A stretch of DNA of 33,468 bases from Oscillatoriales cyanobacterium (lineage in GTDB: Bacteria; Cyanobacteriota; Cyanobacteriia; CACIAM-69d), in contig RDXB01000062.1 of assembly GCA_004292515.1 (NCBI GenBank), positions 1 through 33,468 on the forward strand, read 5' to 3'. This document shows positions 14,877 to 22,209 of this stretch, piece after piece. Position numbers and translations under genes: made by a program. The notes beneath the pieces were generated by a model. The model was given only the letters and a program-made list of their open reading frames with translations. It was not told the DNA's origin and searched no databases. The first letter of the stretch is position 1. The number at the start of each line of letters is the position of its first letter.

Positions 14877-15377
14877 ATGTTAATCACCTCTTTTGAAACG
14901 TGGTTGCCAGATCAGGTTACTAATTCGTCTGATGACCTGTTGCAATTGCTCATAGACCGCGCAATCTTGCCCGATCGCGCCCATTGTTTGCGCCGGTTAC
15001 CCGTAGATTTCGATCGCGCCCCGCCGTTGGTGCTGCAAACGATTCAGCAATATCGACCCCGGACAGTGTTGTTGTGTGGGATGGCAGAAGGGCGATCGCA
15101 CCTCAGCCTAGAAGCCCAAGCCCAACATCAGGGTAGTTGCCTGGCCACTACCGTGGATTTACCGACACTGATTCGCCACACCCAATGCAGCCAAATCAGC
15201 ACCGATGCGGGCAATTTTGTTTGTAATTGGCTCTACTACCGCGTGCTGCAATGGGCGCTACTGGAGCGCTACAGCGGCCAGGTTTTGTTTTTGCACGTGC
15301 CGCCCCTGAGCGATCGCAACCGTGAGCCGATTCTGGCAGACGTGCGATTAATCCTCGATCGCCTGGAATCATCCTAG
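14877..15377 (+). CDS. Peptidase C15 (pyroglutamyl peptidase I)-like protein
   Basis: Pyroglutamyl peptidase I removes N-terminal pyroglutamate from peptides in the cytosol. This 166-residue protein is shorter than the usual 200-215 but keeps the catalytic residues: glutamate 71 in LLCGMAEGR, cysteine 116 in DAGNFVCNWLYYRVL and histidine 140 in LFLHVP. The N-terminal TSFETWLPDQVTNSS stands where the family has TGFEPFGG-N-S, so the substrate-pocket loop is altered. I recall such short C15-like proteins in other cyanobacteria. Activity on pyroglutamyl peptides is plausible but not certain. No strong ribosome site is seen before the ATG. Confidence 0.78.
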   Translation: MLITSFETWLPDQVTNSSDDLLQLLIDRAILPDRAHCLRRLPVDFDRAPPLVLQTIQQYRPRTVLLCGMAEGRSHLSLEAQAQHQGSCLATTVDLPTLIRHTQCSQISTDAGNFVCNWLYYRVLQWALLERYSGQVLFLHVPPLSDRNREPILADVRLILDRLESS

Positions 15378-15524
15378 TGGGGCGATCTCAGGGCCGCCGA
15401 TCGCTCGTCAGTTCCCCAAAAGAAGGCGTTATGCTGAGTTTCGGGAATAGCAAACTGCTGATGGACTCCGGCAACTTGATGCATCCTCGACTCGGCTTCG
15501 GCCGCTGGTGATTCAGTAATCAAC

Positions 15525-17027
15525 ATGGATTTTTCAACCGAATTTTCTCTCCTGTTGCGGGCGCGCTATCCGCTGATTTATATCCCCACTGCCGAAGAAG
15601 AGCGGGTGGAAAAGGCGATCGCCCAATGTGCCCAAACCCAGGGCAATCGCGGGGTCTATACCTGGGACTTTGTGGATGGCTACAGCGGCAGCCCCAACGA
15701 TCCGGGAGCAGGCAAGCGCAATCCTCTGCAAGCACTGGAATTTGTCGAGAAGTTCCCAGACTCGGCGGCGGGGGTGTTTATTTTGCGCGATTTTCATCGA
15801 TTTTTAGAGGACATCGCGATCGCCCGGAAGCTGCGGAACCTGGCTCGATCGCTTAAATCCCAGCCCAAAAATATTGTGTTGGTGTCACCACAAGTTCAAA
15901 TCCCCGGTGACCTCAGCGAAGTGCTGACAGTGGTGGAGTTTCCGCTGCCGGCCGCCGATGAGTTGCGATCAGAGGTGCAGCGATTGGCAGCGGCCACCGG
16001 CAGCCAACTGGAAACGCGCGAACTCGAGGAGTTGGTGCGATCAAGCCAAGGACTGTCGCTCGATCGGGTGCGGCGAGTGTTGGGCCGGGCGATCGCCCAA
16101 ACCGGCAGCCTACCCGCTGAAACCGTCGATGCAATCCTCGAAGAAAAGCGCCAATCGATCCGCCAAACCCAAATTCTGGATTTTCAGCCTGCCACGGAAC
16201 AAATGTCCGACATTGGCGGCCTCGACAACCTGAAAACCTGGCTGTTGCGGCGGGGGGGCGCGTTTTCGGAGCGCGCGCGCCAATATGGCCTGCCCCATCC
16301 CCGAGGGTTGCTGCTGGTGGGGATTCAAGGCACGGGCAAATCCCTCACGGCCAAAGCGATCGCCCACCATTGGCACTTGCCCCTGTTGCGGTTGGACGTG
16401 GGGCGGCTGTTTGGCGGCTTGGTCGGCGAGTCGGAATCGCGCACCCGCCAAACGATCCAGCTCGCCGAAGCCCTGGCCCCCTGCATTTTGTGGATTGATG
16501 AAATCGATAAGGCCTTCGCTGGGTCGGGCAGCAAGGGCGACGGCGGCACGGCTTCCCGGGTGTTTGGCACTTTCGTGACCTGGATGGCCGAAAAGCAATC
16601 CCCGGTGTTTGTGGTGGCCACCGCCAACGACATCCAAGCTCTGCCGCCGGAACTGTTGCGGAAAGGGCGCTTTGATGAAATTTTCTTTGTGGGGTTGCCC
16701 AGTCAACCGGAGCGGCGAGAAATCTTTGAAGTTCATCTCAACCGGCTGCGCCCCCACAACCTGAAGGCTTACGATCTCGATCGCCTGGCCTACGAAACGC
16801 CGGACTTTTCGGGGGCGGAAGTTGAACAGTCGATCGTGGAAGCCATGCACATTGGCTTCAGCGAAAACCGCGACTTCACCACCGATGATATCGTGGCCGC
16901 CGTCAGCCAAATTGTGCCCCTAGCGCGCACTGCCCGCGAACAAATCGAAGCCCTGCAACAGTGGGCCGCGGCGGGCAAGGCCCGGATGGCCTCGCGATCG
17001 AGTGGGTTTGGGGGGTTGTCGGCCTAG
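15525..17027 (+). CDS. ycf46: AAA family ATPase Ycf46
   Basis: Ycf46 is an AAA ATPase conserved in cyanobacteria and some red-lineage plastids; work in Synechocystis, as I recall, linked it to growth under inorganic-carbon limitation. The 500-residue protein has an N-terminal RecA-like region without ATPase motifs (residues 1-215; [20 protein letters not shown] at the start). A full AAA domain follows: Walker A GIQGTGKS at 266-273, Walker B ILWIDEID at 321-328, pore-loop-like FGGLVGESE near 296-304 and RKGRFDE carrying the likely arginine finger. Its length matches the family. It is followed 71 bases later by a small SH3 protein on the same strand, which may be co-transcribed. Confidence 0.93.
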   Translation: MDFSTEFSLLLRARYPLIYIPTAEEERVEKAIAQCAQTQGNRGVYTWDFVDGYSGSPNDPGAGKRNPLQALEFVEKFPDSAAGVFILRDFHRFLEDIAIARKLRNLARSLKSQPKNIVLVSPQVQIPGDLSEVLTVVEFPLPAADELRSEVQRLAAATGSQLETRELEELVRSSQGLSLDRVRRVLGRAIAQTGSLPAETVDAILEEKRQSIRQTQILDFQPATEQMSDIGGLDNLKTWLLRRGGAFSERARQYGLPHPRGLLLVGIQGTGKSLTAKAIAHHWHLPLLRLDVGRLFGGLVGESESRTRQTIQLAEALAPCILWIDEIDKAFAGSGSKGDGGTASRVFGTFVTWMAEKQSPVFVVATANDIQALPPELLRKGRFDEIFFVGLPSQPERREIFEVHLNRLRPHNLKAYDLDRLAYETPDFSGAEVEQSIVEAMHIGFSENRDFTTDDIVAAVSQIVPLARTAREQIEALQQWAAAGKARMASRSSGFGGLSA

Positions 17028-17098
17028 TCACCCCGGCCCGATTACAGGAGCCTGATTACAGGAGACTGGCCCACGGGTTATTCTGAATCGACCGCTGG

Positions 17099-17578
17099 AT
17101 GGGGGGATCGCAAACGATCGTGCGCTGGTTGTTCAAAGTATTGCGCGGGCTACTCAGCCTGCTTAGTGGCATCGCGATCGCAATCGCCTTCATTGCAGCC
17201 GGGGGCGTGATTGCGGTGCGCTACATCGTCACCCAAATTGCCACTGCCCCGCCCCGGCCAGCCTTCACGAACGATCCCAAACCGGGGGCAATCACAGCAC
17301 CGGCCCCGGCCGCAATTGTGGCAGCTCCAGCACCGGTCGTTCCGTCTCCCTCGCCCTTGCCGCCGGGGTCTTACCGCGCGCGCGTCACCCAACCGATCGG
17401 GCTGGTGCTGCGATCGGCTCCCAATCGATCGGGGGCACGCCTGGGCAGTGTGGACTACAACGATCGAGTGATTGTCTTAGGTAACAGTCCCGATCGGCGT
17501 TGGCAGCAGGTGCGCCTGGGGGAAACGGGCCCCGAAGGCTGGGTGCGCAGCGGCAACACGCGCCGCGTCGATAATTAG
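17099..17578 (+). CDS. Membrane-anchored SH3-like domain protein
   Basis: The 159-residue protein has a single N-terminal hydrophobic segment (about residues 16-47), a proline/alanine-rich linker (50-90) and a bacterial SH3-type domain (92-157; RARVTQPIGLVLRSAPNRSG, DRVIVLGNS, GWVRSGNTRRV). The topology suggests an inner- or thylakoid-membrane anchor with the SH3 domain on the periplasmic or lumen side. SH3b domains often bind peptidoglycan or peptide ligands. It may be co-transcribed with ycf46. The stop is followed within 40 bases by a 15-bp tandem repeat. Confidence 0.8.
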   Translation: MGGSQTIVRWLFKVLRGLLSLLSGIAIAIAFIAAGGVIAVRYIVTQIATAPPRPAFTNDPKPGAITAPAPAAIVAAPAPVVPSPSPLPPGSYRARVTQPIGLVLRSAPNRSGARLGSVDYNDRVIVLGNSPDRRWQQVRLGETGPEGWVRSGNTRRVDN

Positions 17579-17615
17579 CAGTTGATTAGCAGTCAATCAC
17601 GCACGCTGAAGCCTC

Positions 17616-17673
17616 GCCCAGTCAGTCTTCGCCCAGTCAGTCTTCGCCCAGTCAGTCTTCGCCCAGTCAGTCG
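17616..17673. repeat. 15-bp tandem repeat, about four copies, between convergent genes
   Basis: GCCCAGTCAGTCTTC occurs three times exactly and once partially (GCCCAGTCAGTC) from 17616. The array stops two bases short of the stop codon of the convergent zinc-ribbon gene. Confidence 0.9.
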
Positions 17674-17675
17674 GT

Positions 17676-17861
17676 TTAGCGCACTTGGGCGATCGCAATT
17701 CCTGGCGCATAAGCCTCGATCACCCGGGCCGTGAGGGAGCAAGTCACCATCAGATAATCACAGGTGTGGCACTGTGTCCGAACAACGTTGCTGCTGCGGA
17801 TGCGATGGCGCTCGGCGCGGGAACCACAGTTGGGGCAGTAAATCGTTTCTACGGTCAGCAT
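17676..17861 (-). CDS. Small zinc-ribbon protein conserved in cyanobacteria
   Basis: The product has 61 residues from the ATG at 17861, chosen because AGGTGG lies eight bases before it; a GTG four codons earlier is the alternative. It carries a zinc-ribbon of two cysteine pairs, CPNC near residue 9 and CHTC near residue 31, followed by DYLMVTCSLTARVIEAYAPGI. I recognise this from a short cyanobacterial family often mislabelled as replication-restart helicase PriA; there is no helicase here. Function unknown. It is convergent with the SH3 gene. Confidence 0.82.
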   Translation of the reverse strand: MLTVETIYCPNCGSRAERHRIRSSNVVRTQCHTCDYLMVTCSLTARVIEAYAPGIAIAQVR

Positions 17862-18591
17862 TGTTGTCACCACCTAGACAAAAAATTGGGTTAAAAGCGG
17901 AACCTCGGACTGTCACGAATGGCGGCGCTCGCACTTGAGAACGATCGATCGCTTAAGCAACAGCAGTCCAGAAAGAATTAAGGTCGATCGATTTCGTCAG
18001 AGGTCATGCAATAGCGTCTCCAGCCACAGATCCGCCCGCAATGCAATGCGATTTCCAAACAGACCGTCATAAATTGCAACGTGGGATCATTCAGTCAAGT
18101 CCAGCGGCGATCACCACGATCGCCCAGCCAGTAAGTGTTAGGTAAAATGGCTCAACTGACTATCCCTATTCGTCTTCAGTCAACACCACTCCTCAAATCC
18201 AGTGCGATCGCAGAGAAGATTCAGCATCTCGCGGCGACCACCAAAAACCCATCGCGCCGACCAATCATTTAGGTAGCGATCATCCATTGAACGCGATCCC
18301 CAAAGCACAGAATAGTTGGCGGTCTTGAGTCATCTGCGCGTTTTTCATGTCTCAATCATTATGGATTACGGAATTGGGGATCATAGTTTTTAGCAACAAT
18401 TCCTTTCAATTTAAATTAAACGAAACTTCAATTCTTAGCGATCCCCAACAGGTTATTCCTGATCCCAATTTTTTTAGAATTAACTCTATTGCAGACTCCT
18501 CAACGTTTTAAAGACCCCATGACGAACACCGCTCCCAGCCAGGATGTGAACTAGCTGCCTGGAGCGCCTGACCTGTTCGCACCAAAAGCAC

Positions 18592-18615
18592 GACCGAGAT
18601 CCTGCGATCTCGGTC
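18592..18615. other. Perfect 10-bp hairpin
   Basis: GACCGAGATC pairs with GATCTCGGTC across a 4-base loop (CTGC). No T tract follows on either strand, so it is not a standard terminator. With the GCTCC/GGAGC hairpin 30 bases before it, it may be part of a structured transcript, but nothing else identifies one. Confidence 0.4.
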
Positions 18616-18678
18616 ACGTTTACACTCAAGTTTTGGCTAAAGTTATTTCACCCGGACATTCATAAAACTTCAAATTCG

Positions 18679-18870
18679 TTACATTGCGTCAAAAATTTCT
18701 GTTTTCTTAAGATTTGCAATTTTAGAAGAAAGAGTTGAATCACTAGACATATTTTTAAACATCATTTTTTTGACATCTTTCCAGGCAGAAAGTCGCAGGG
18801 TGTTAGGGGATGTCATCATTTCCCAGAGTGAGTCTGAAATCATCGACTTTTCATACCTCAACCGGCGCAA
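18679..18870 (-). CDS. Doubtful 63-residue frame, partly inside a repeat element
   Basis: The frame is AT-rich and lysine/serine/methionine-rich. Its first 22 codons lie inside the 147-bp element at 18804-18949, so any real gene would begin further in, at one of several methionines after residue 18. No clear ribosome site, no recognised domain. It may be the remnant of a gene disrupted by the element. Confidence 0.15.
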   Translation of the reverse strand: MRRLRYEKSMISDSLWEMMTSPNTLRLSAWKDVKKMMFKNMSSDSTLSSKIANLKKTEIFDAM

Positions 18871-18949
18871 CAGGATGCTTGAGCATCTTGCTCCCTACGA
18901 TCTCGGCACGGTGGAATCAGGGTTTCAGACTAATTAATGACGGGCATTA
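18804..18949. mobile_element. 147-bp MITE-like element, copy 1 (diverged)
   Basis: It starts TAGGGGATGTCATCAT and ends AATTAATGACGGGCATTA, an imperfect inverted repeat. Thirty-six bases from its end is GAATCAGGGTTTCAG, which occurs in the same place in copy 2 at 19004-19150. Inside, GAGCATCTTGCTCCCTACGA aligns with CAAGCCCCTTGCCCCTCACG in copy 2. Equal length, shared ends and shared inner words show that the two are relatives. They resemble the ends of an IS5-like element without a transposase (inference). Confidence 0.5.
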
Positions 18950-19003
18950 GCCCTGCGATCGATGTCCTGAAAGACAGAGCCTACGGACTCAAGGGCCGAA
19001 GGT

Positions 19004-19150
19004 TAGGGCGTGTCATCAAATGAGCTTGATTGGGGCTGGAACAACCAACTTTCCTAGCCCAACCGCCCTAGACAATTGGCTCAAGCCCCTTGCCCCTCAC
19101 GATCAAGCAACCTAAGAATCAGGGTTTCAGGGATTTGATGACGGCCCCTA
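19004..19150. mobile_element. 147-bp MITE-like element, copy 2
   Basis: The left end TAGGGCGTGTCATCAAAT and the inverse of the right end (TAGGGGCCGTCATCAAAT) match in 15 of 18 bases. The inner part holds CTCAAGCCCCTTGCCCCTCA and GAATCAGGGTTTCAG. It lies 54 bases after copy 1 in the same orientation. No coding capacity. A word like the inner one (CTCAGCCCCTTGCCCCCTAC) also precedes the dispersed repeat at 20452. Confidence 0.6.
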
Positions 19151-19172
19151 GGACACTCCAAAGAGCATTGGT

Positions 19173-19973
19173 TTAGCCCAGGGACACTGACAAGAGGGAT
19201 GAGCGGGCGATCGAGCTGCTGGTTCCCCCCCGATCGCCCCCATTAGGCGATCGGTTACTGCCGGTCTCATCCCAGGTCAGTTCCAATCGCTCTAAATTTA
19301 AGCGATAGCCCACATTTCGCACCGTTTGGATGGTGCTGGGCTGGCGGGGATCGGCTTCTAGCTTTTTGCGCAGGGACAGCACATGAGTATCCACCGTGCG
19401 CGGATTGTCGATCGACTCTGGCCAAGCCCGCCGTAAGATTTCGGCTCGGCTGAGGGGCATACCGCCCGCTTGGGCCAAGGCGTAGAGCAGGCTGAATTCT
19501 TGGGGTGTCAGCTCGATCGCCCGATCCAACAACCAAACCCGTCGCTGAATTAAATCAATCCGCAACGCACCGTAGTCCAACAAGGCCGGCGAAGAGCGCG
19601 ATCGCCCCCGCCGCACCAGCGCCTGAACCCGCGCCAAAAATTCTTGCATCCCAAAGGGTTTGCGCAGATAGTCGTCTGCCCCTGCCCTCAAGGCCGCAAC
19701 GGCATCGGCTTCACTTGATCGCGCCGAAATCATCAGGATCATCGGCTGCTGCACCTGCTGCAACCAGCTGCATAGTTCCAACCCATCGCCATCGGGCAAA
19801 TCGGGGTCCAGAACCACTGCAACGGGCCGCTGTGCCTGTGCCACATCCCGAGCCTGTTGAAGCGTTGATGCTGGATGGACTGCGTAGCCCAACTGTTGCA
19901 AGTGCCACCCTAGCAGCGATCGCAGGTGTGGATTGCTCTCAACGATTTGAATGCTAATAGGAGCCACAAGCAA
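19173..19973 (-). CDS. OmpR/PhoB-type response regulator with atypical acidic pocket
   Basis: The 266-residue protein has a receiver domain (1-120) and a winged-helix DNA-binding domain (130-228). The phospho-acceptor is D56 in VVLDPDLPDGDG and the conserved lysine is K105 in RKPFG. The usual Asp pair at the end of strand 1 is only E12-S13 (IVESNP), so the magnesium site is weakened, as in NblR-like receivers. The DNA-binding half has ELTPQEFSLLYALAQAG and RTVDTHVLSLRKKLEADPRQPSTIQTVRNVGYRLN. I recall orthologues across cyanobacteria with the same HLRSLLGWHLQQ and LPDGDG words but cannot name the regulon. The last 35 residues are a serine/glycine-rich tail. It is transcribed away from a region with three 11-bp-spaced direct repeats. 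Confidence 0.88.
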   Translation of the reverse strand: MLVAPISIQIVESNPHLRSLLGWHLQQLGYAVHPASTLQQARDVAQAQRPVAVVLDPDLPDGDGLELCSWLQQVQQPMILMISARSSEADAVAALRAGADDYLRKPFGMQEFLARVQALVRRGRSRSSPALLDYGALRIDLIQRRVWLLDRAIELTPQEFSLLYALAQAGGMPLSRAEILRRAWPESIDNPRTVDTHVLSLRKKLEADPRQPSTIQTVRNVGYRLNLERLELTWDETGSNRSPNGGDRGGTSSSIARSSLLSVSLG

Positions 19974-20337
19974 GACCCAACTCGTTGTTGCTCAATGCGG
20001 CAGCAAATTTAAGAGTTACCGCGCAGATTAGCAAGAATTGCCGACAGTATCTGTAGCCGAAACTACGCGCTTTTCGAGATATTCCAAAACTTGCCGCCCG
20101 CCATCCTCAAACATTAGGGGGCATTTTGAGTGGGGGCAATTCAGCGATCGATCCCACGATTGGATTGCGCCTGCCCTTGGGTTGGGGGAACATCAGCTAG
20201 CTATTTCGGGGAGAAATTCCCAATGACTGATTGGCAACCGACTTGCCCGATCGCCTCTCAGAATCGATCGCGGATTGATCCAACGATCGCCCGAACGATC
20301 AATACCACCGACAATGTTCTAGGACGGCAAGTGCACT

Positions 20338-20370
20338 GTTCTCAGGATGTTCTCAGGCTATTCTCAGAGG
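20338..20370 (+). promoter_or_regulatory. Three TTCTCAG direct repeats spaced exactly 11 bp
   Basis: TTCTCAG starts at 20339, 20350 and 20361. The full units are GTTCTCAGGAT, GTTCTCAGGCT and ATTCTCAGAGG. Direct repeats at 11 bp are how OmpR/PhoB-family regulators bind, one monomer per helical turn. The gene for such a regulator starts 365 bases to the left, so autoregulation or control of DUF6761 is conceivable (inference). Confidence 0.4.
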
Positions 20371-20451
20371 ATACCTGAAAAGCCAAAATTGATGCCCTGT
20401 ACATCCCAGCAACCGACATAGACCATAGGCCTCAGCCCCTTGCCCCCTACA

Positions 20452-20509
20452 ACTATTAGTGTTTGGGCTGTGCCAAAGAATACTTGAAAGATACTTTCCA
20501 GACATCCTC
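20452..20509 (+). repeat. Dispersed repeat, copy 3 (longest)
   Basis: Word order: ACTATTAGTGTTTGGGC, TGTGCCAAAGAATAC, TTGAAAGATACTTTCC, AGACATCCTC. It matches 3626-3674 over its whole length except for a nine-base gap, and its second half matches 14722-14745 in 22 of 24 bases. A CAGCCCCTTGCCCCCTAC word just before it also occurs, diverged, in the 147-bp element at 19004. Confidence 0.6.
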
Positions 20510-20650
20510 CCAGAGGGATGAAAATCCAAAATTTTTCTAAAATTTAGCCTCAATTGATCGCCCCTGAAGCTGACCAAACCCCAAATTTCCCTTAAGGTCA
20601 AATTCGTTGCAATCTATACCAGCAACCGCTAGCTGCTGATTCAGACCGGG

Positions 20651-20671
20651 TAAGATAGAGTTAGTTAACTC
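20651..20671 (+). promoter_or_regulatory. Possible -10 box and palindrome before DUF6761
   Basis: TAAGAT at 20651 resembles a -10 box, and GAGTTA-GT-TAACTC at 20658-20671 is a perfect 6-bp inverted repeat just after it. No good -35 box is seen. It would drive the DUF6761 gene from about 100 bases upstream. Confidence 0.3.
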
Positions 20672-20762
20672 CTCTGGGGTTCTTCAACCTCTCATCGCGT
20701 TGCTAGGATGCACAGTCACGCACGCGATTATTCAGTTCTGATGCTCGCACCACAGGAGGCCT

Positions 20763-21017
20763 ATGCTTCAAGATCCTAGAGCCGTCCGCCACTTTCAAAA
20801 AATCGCTGATGCGATCGCCGAACTGTGGAAACGGGGTTACCGCTTTGACGATATGCGGATGTACCTTGACGGTTACTTGGCTGCCCTTCGCTACACCGAC
20901 GATTTAGAAGCGTTTTTGATCAATCGTCTGGAAGAAGAAGCCACCCGCTATCTATACGATCCATCGAACTATGACTTGGCCAGTCCCCAACCAGAACCCA
21001 TCGAAGAGGGTTACTAA
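20763..21017 (+). CDS. DUF6761-family small conserved cyanobacterial protein
   Basis: The 84-residue product reads LQDPRAVRHFQKIADAIAEL then WKRGYRFDDMRMYLDGYLAA, followed by an acidic LINRLEEEATRYLYDPSNYD. I recognise this from a short family widespread in cyanobacteria (DUF6761) without known function. AGGAGG lies four bases before the ATG, a strong start. It is soluble, all-alpha by appearance, with an acidic, proline-containing tail. Stand-alone gene. Confidence 0.85.
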   Translation: MLQDPRAVRHFQKIADAIAELWKRGYRFDDMRMYLDGYLAALRYTDDLEAFLINRLEEEATRYLYDPSNYDLASPQPEPIEEGY

Positions 21018-21209
21018 AGGGGCATCCAACCGAGATTTGCTAAACATCTACAACCTGAATGAACACCCAGGCAATTAACATCTGGTCTAGTGTCTCAAAA
21101 TGGCTGGAAACAGCCCCACATCGCCCCAAAACCAACCGTTAGTCAACCACCCAACCCCTGAAAAACGGCCCAAAACCATCCAAAACCAACCCTTAACAAG
21201 CCCCTACAG

Positions 21210-21737
21210 GTGCCACCATTACCATTGATCTCATCATTTCAGGTTCGATCGGCCCGTCCTGAGGATGTGGCAGCTATTTTTCAGCTCATTGGAAACTTGG
21301 CCGCCTACGAACAACTCAGCCACCAAGTAACTGGTTCACCAGAGCTGTTGCGATCGCACTTGTTTGGCGATCGACCCTTTGCAGAGGCCTTGGTGGCCGA
21401 AACTACAGGAAGCCCCTTGCTAGATGCCTCGCCGACCGGTGAGGCTCATTGCTCGCCCGATCCCACCCTGATTGGGATGGCACTGTTTTTTCATAATTAC
21501 TCGACCTTTCTGACGCGCCCAGGCCTGTACCTCGAAGATTTATTCGTCCTGCCGGATTATCGCAGCCAAGGCGTGGGCAAGGCCCTGCTGCAAGCCACCA
21601 TCGACCTCGCCCGCGATCGACAATGCGGACGGGTAGAATGGAGCGTCTTGGACTGGAATGCGCCCGCGATCGCCTTTTATGAGCGAATGGGAGCCGAGAT
21701 TCTCCCCGATTGGCGCACCTGCCGAGTTTTACTGTAG
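21210..21737 (+). CDS. GNAT family N-acetyltransferase (diamine acetyltransferase-like)
   Basis: This 175-residue protein is a GCN5-related acetyltransferase using acetyl-CoA. The N-terminus VRSARPEDVAAIFQLIGNLAAYEQL, the segment GMALFFHNYSTFLTRPGLYLEDLFVLPDYRSQGVGKALL and the end WSVLDWNAPAIAFYERMGAEIL match the spermidine/thialysine acetyltransferase subgroup. The acetyl-CoA binding R/Q-x-x-G-x-G/A signature is RSQGVGKA near residue 120. A stretch near residues 65-88 (SPLLDASPTGEAHCSPDP) is an insertion relative to the usual length. The start is GTG. Substrate could be a polyamine or an amino acid analogue. Stand-alone, convergent with psbO. Confidence 0.85.
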   Translation: MPPLPLISSFQVRSARPEDVAAIFQLIGNLAAYEQLSHQVTGSPELLRSHLFGDRPFAEALVAETTGSPLLDASPTGEAHCSPDPTLIGMALFFHNYSTFLTRPGLYLEDLFVLPDYRSQGVGKALLQATIDLARDRQCGRVEWSVLDWNAPAIAFYERMGAEILPDWRTCRVLL

Positions 21738-22077
21738 TTGCCCTCAATCAGGCAGAGCAGCGATTTGGAGTTTACAGGCATCCCCTCAGGGGAGTAGCGC
21801 AACCAACTCAAATCATTGGCTTAAAAGTCAAGCGTCAAAAGTTGGGTCAAAGGCTGGGTCAAAAAGTTGGATTAAAAAGTTAGACCAGCAAGTTAGATCA
21901 GTCGGTGGGGTTGAGGTACGTAGCTTGCTTCCCGAAGGGCAACCCAACACCAGCAAAGCTTGCGGCGATCGCGTTGGGGGTTGCCAGCTCAACCCCACCT
22001 ACCGACTGTCAGTCGGCTGCCAGCCCAACCTATGGATCTAGTTACGCCAGTGGATTGCCAACAGAAGCGAGATCACC
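21738..22077. other. Convergent intergenic stretch with repeats (GNAT to psbO)
   Basis: No gene supported. The left part (21822-21898) is a degenerate tandem run of GTCAAAAGTTGG-like words. It runs into the 110-bp fold-back repeat at 21899-22008. A short CAGTCGGCTGCCAGCCCAAC follows at about 22010, resembling one arm of that repeat. Confidence 0.5.
21899..22008. repeat. 110-bp fold-back repeat of the cyanobacterial GGTTGGGTTGAGG type
   Basis: The left arm CAGTCGGTGGGGTTGAG is matched by the right arm, which in inverse reads CAGTCGGTAGGTGGGGTTGA. A second inner pair, GGGCAACCCAAC and GTTGGGGGTTGCC, extends the pairing. The region also holds GTACGTAGCTTGCTTCCCGA. Words of this kind recur in many cyanobacterial genomes in intergenic DNA, so this is probably one copy of a genome-wide family (recollection). 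Confidence 0.65.
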
Positions 22078-22113
22078 AAAAAAAGCGAGATCGCCGCTAG
22101 AGGCAATCCCGCT
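22078..22113 (-). terminator. Rho-independent terminator of psbO
   Basis: Read on the minus strand, AGCGGGATTGCC pairs with GGCGATCTCGCT over 12 bp (two G-U pairs) across a six-base loop, followed by seven T. It lies about 100 bases after the psbO stop, on the right strand, with a textbook shape. Confidence 0.88.
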
Positions 22114-22209
22114 TCTGACACTGATTTGATTCAAACGCTAGATCGGTCTAAGGGACAACCCAGCAGCGGGCATCCCAATCGCGCTTTGAAATCATGTCCT
22201 GCAACCGTT

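Larger units (their letters stand above)
17862..19172. other. Gene-poor 1.3 kb region with hairpins and repeat elements
   Basis: No gene is firmly supported over these 1311 bases. I see a perfect 10-bp hairpin at 18592-18615 preceded by another at about 18529-18569 (GCTCCCAGCCAGG against CCTGGAGC), an AT-rich frame at 18679-18870, and two related 147-bp elements at 18804-18949 and 19004-19150. No tRNA loop or known ncRNA motif was found. The section 17862-18500 shows nothing beyond AT-rich stretches and scattered HIP1-like sites. Confidence 0.5.
19974..20762. other. Divergent intergenic region between the response regulator and DUF6761 genes
   Basis: No gene is supported; the frames at 20038-20378 and 20353-20601 show no family and no ribosome site. 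The region holds three 11-bp-spaced direct repeats (20338-20370), a dispersed repeat (20452-20509) and a small palindrome (20658-20671), and serves as upstream region for two divergent genes. Confidence 0.5.

Noticed and set aside
19173-19973. Naming the response regulator nblR
   Set aside because: The altered pocket is similar, but the rest of the receiver and the DNA-binding half differ from the NblR sequences I remember.
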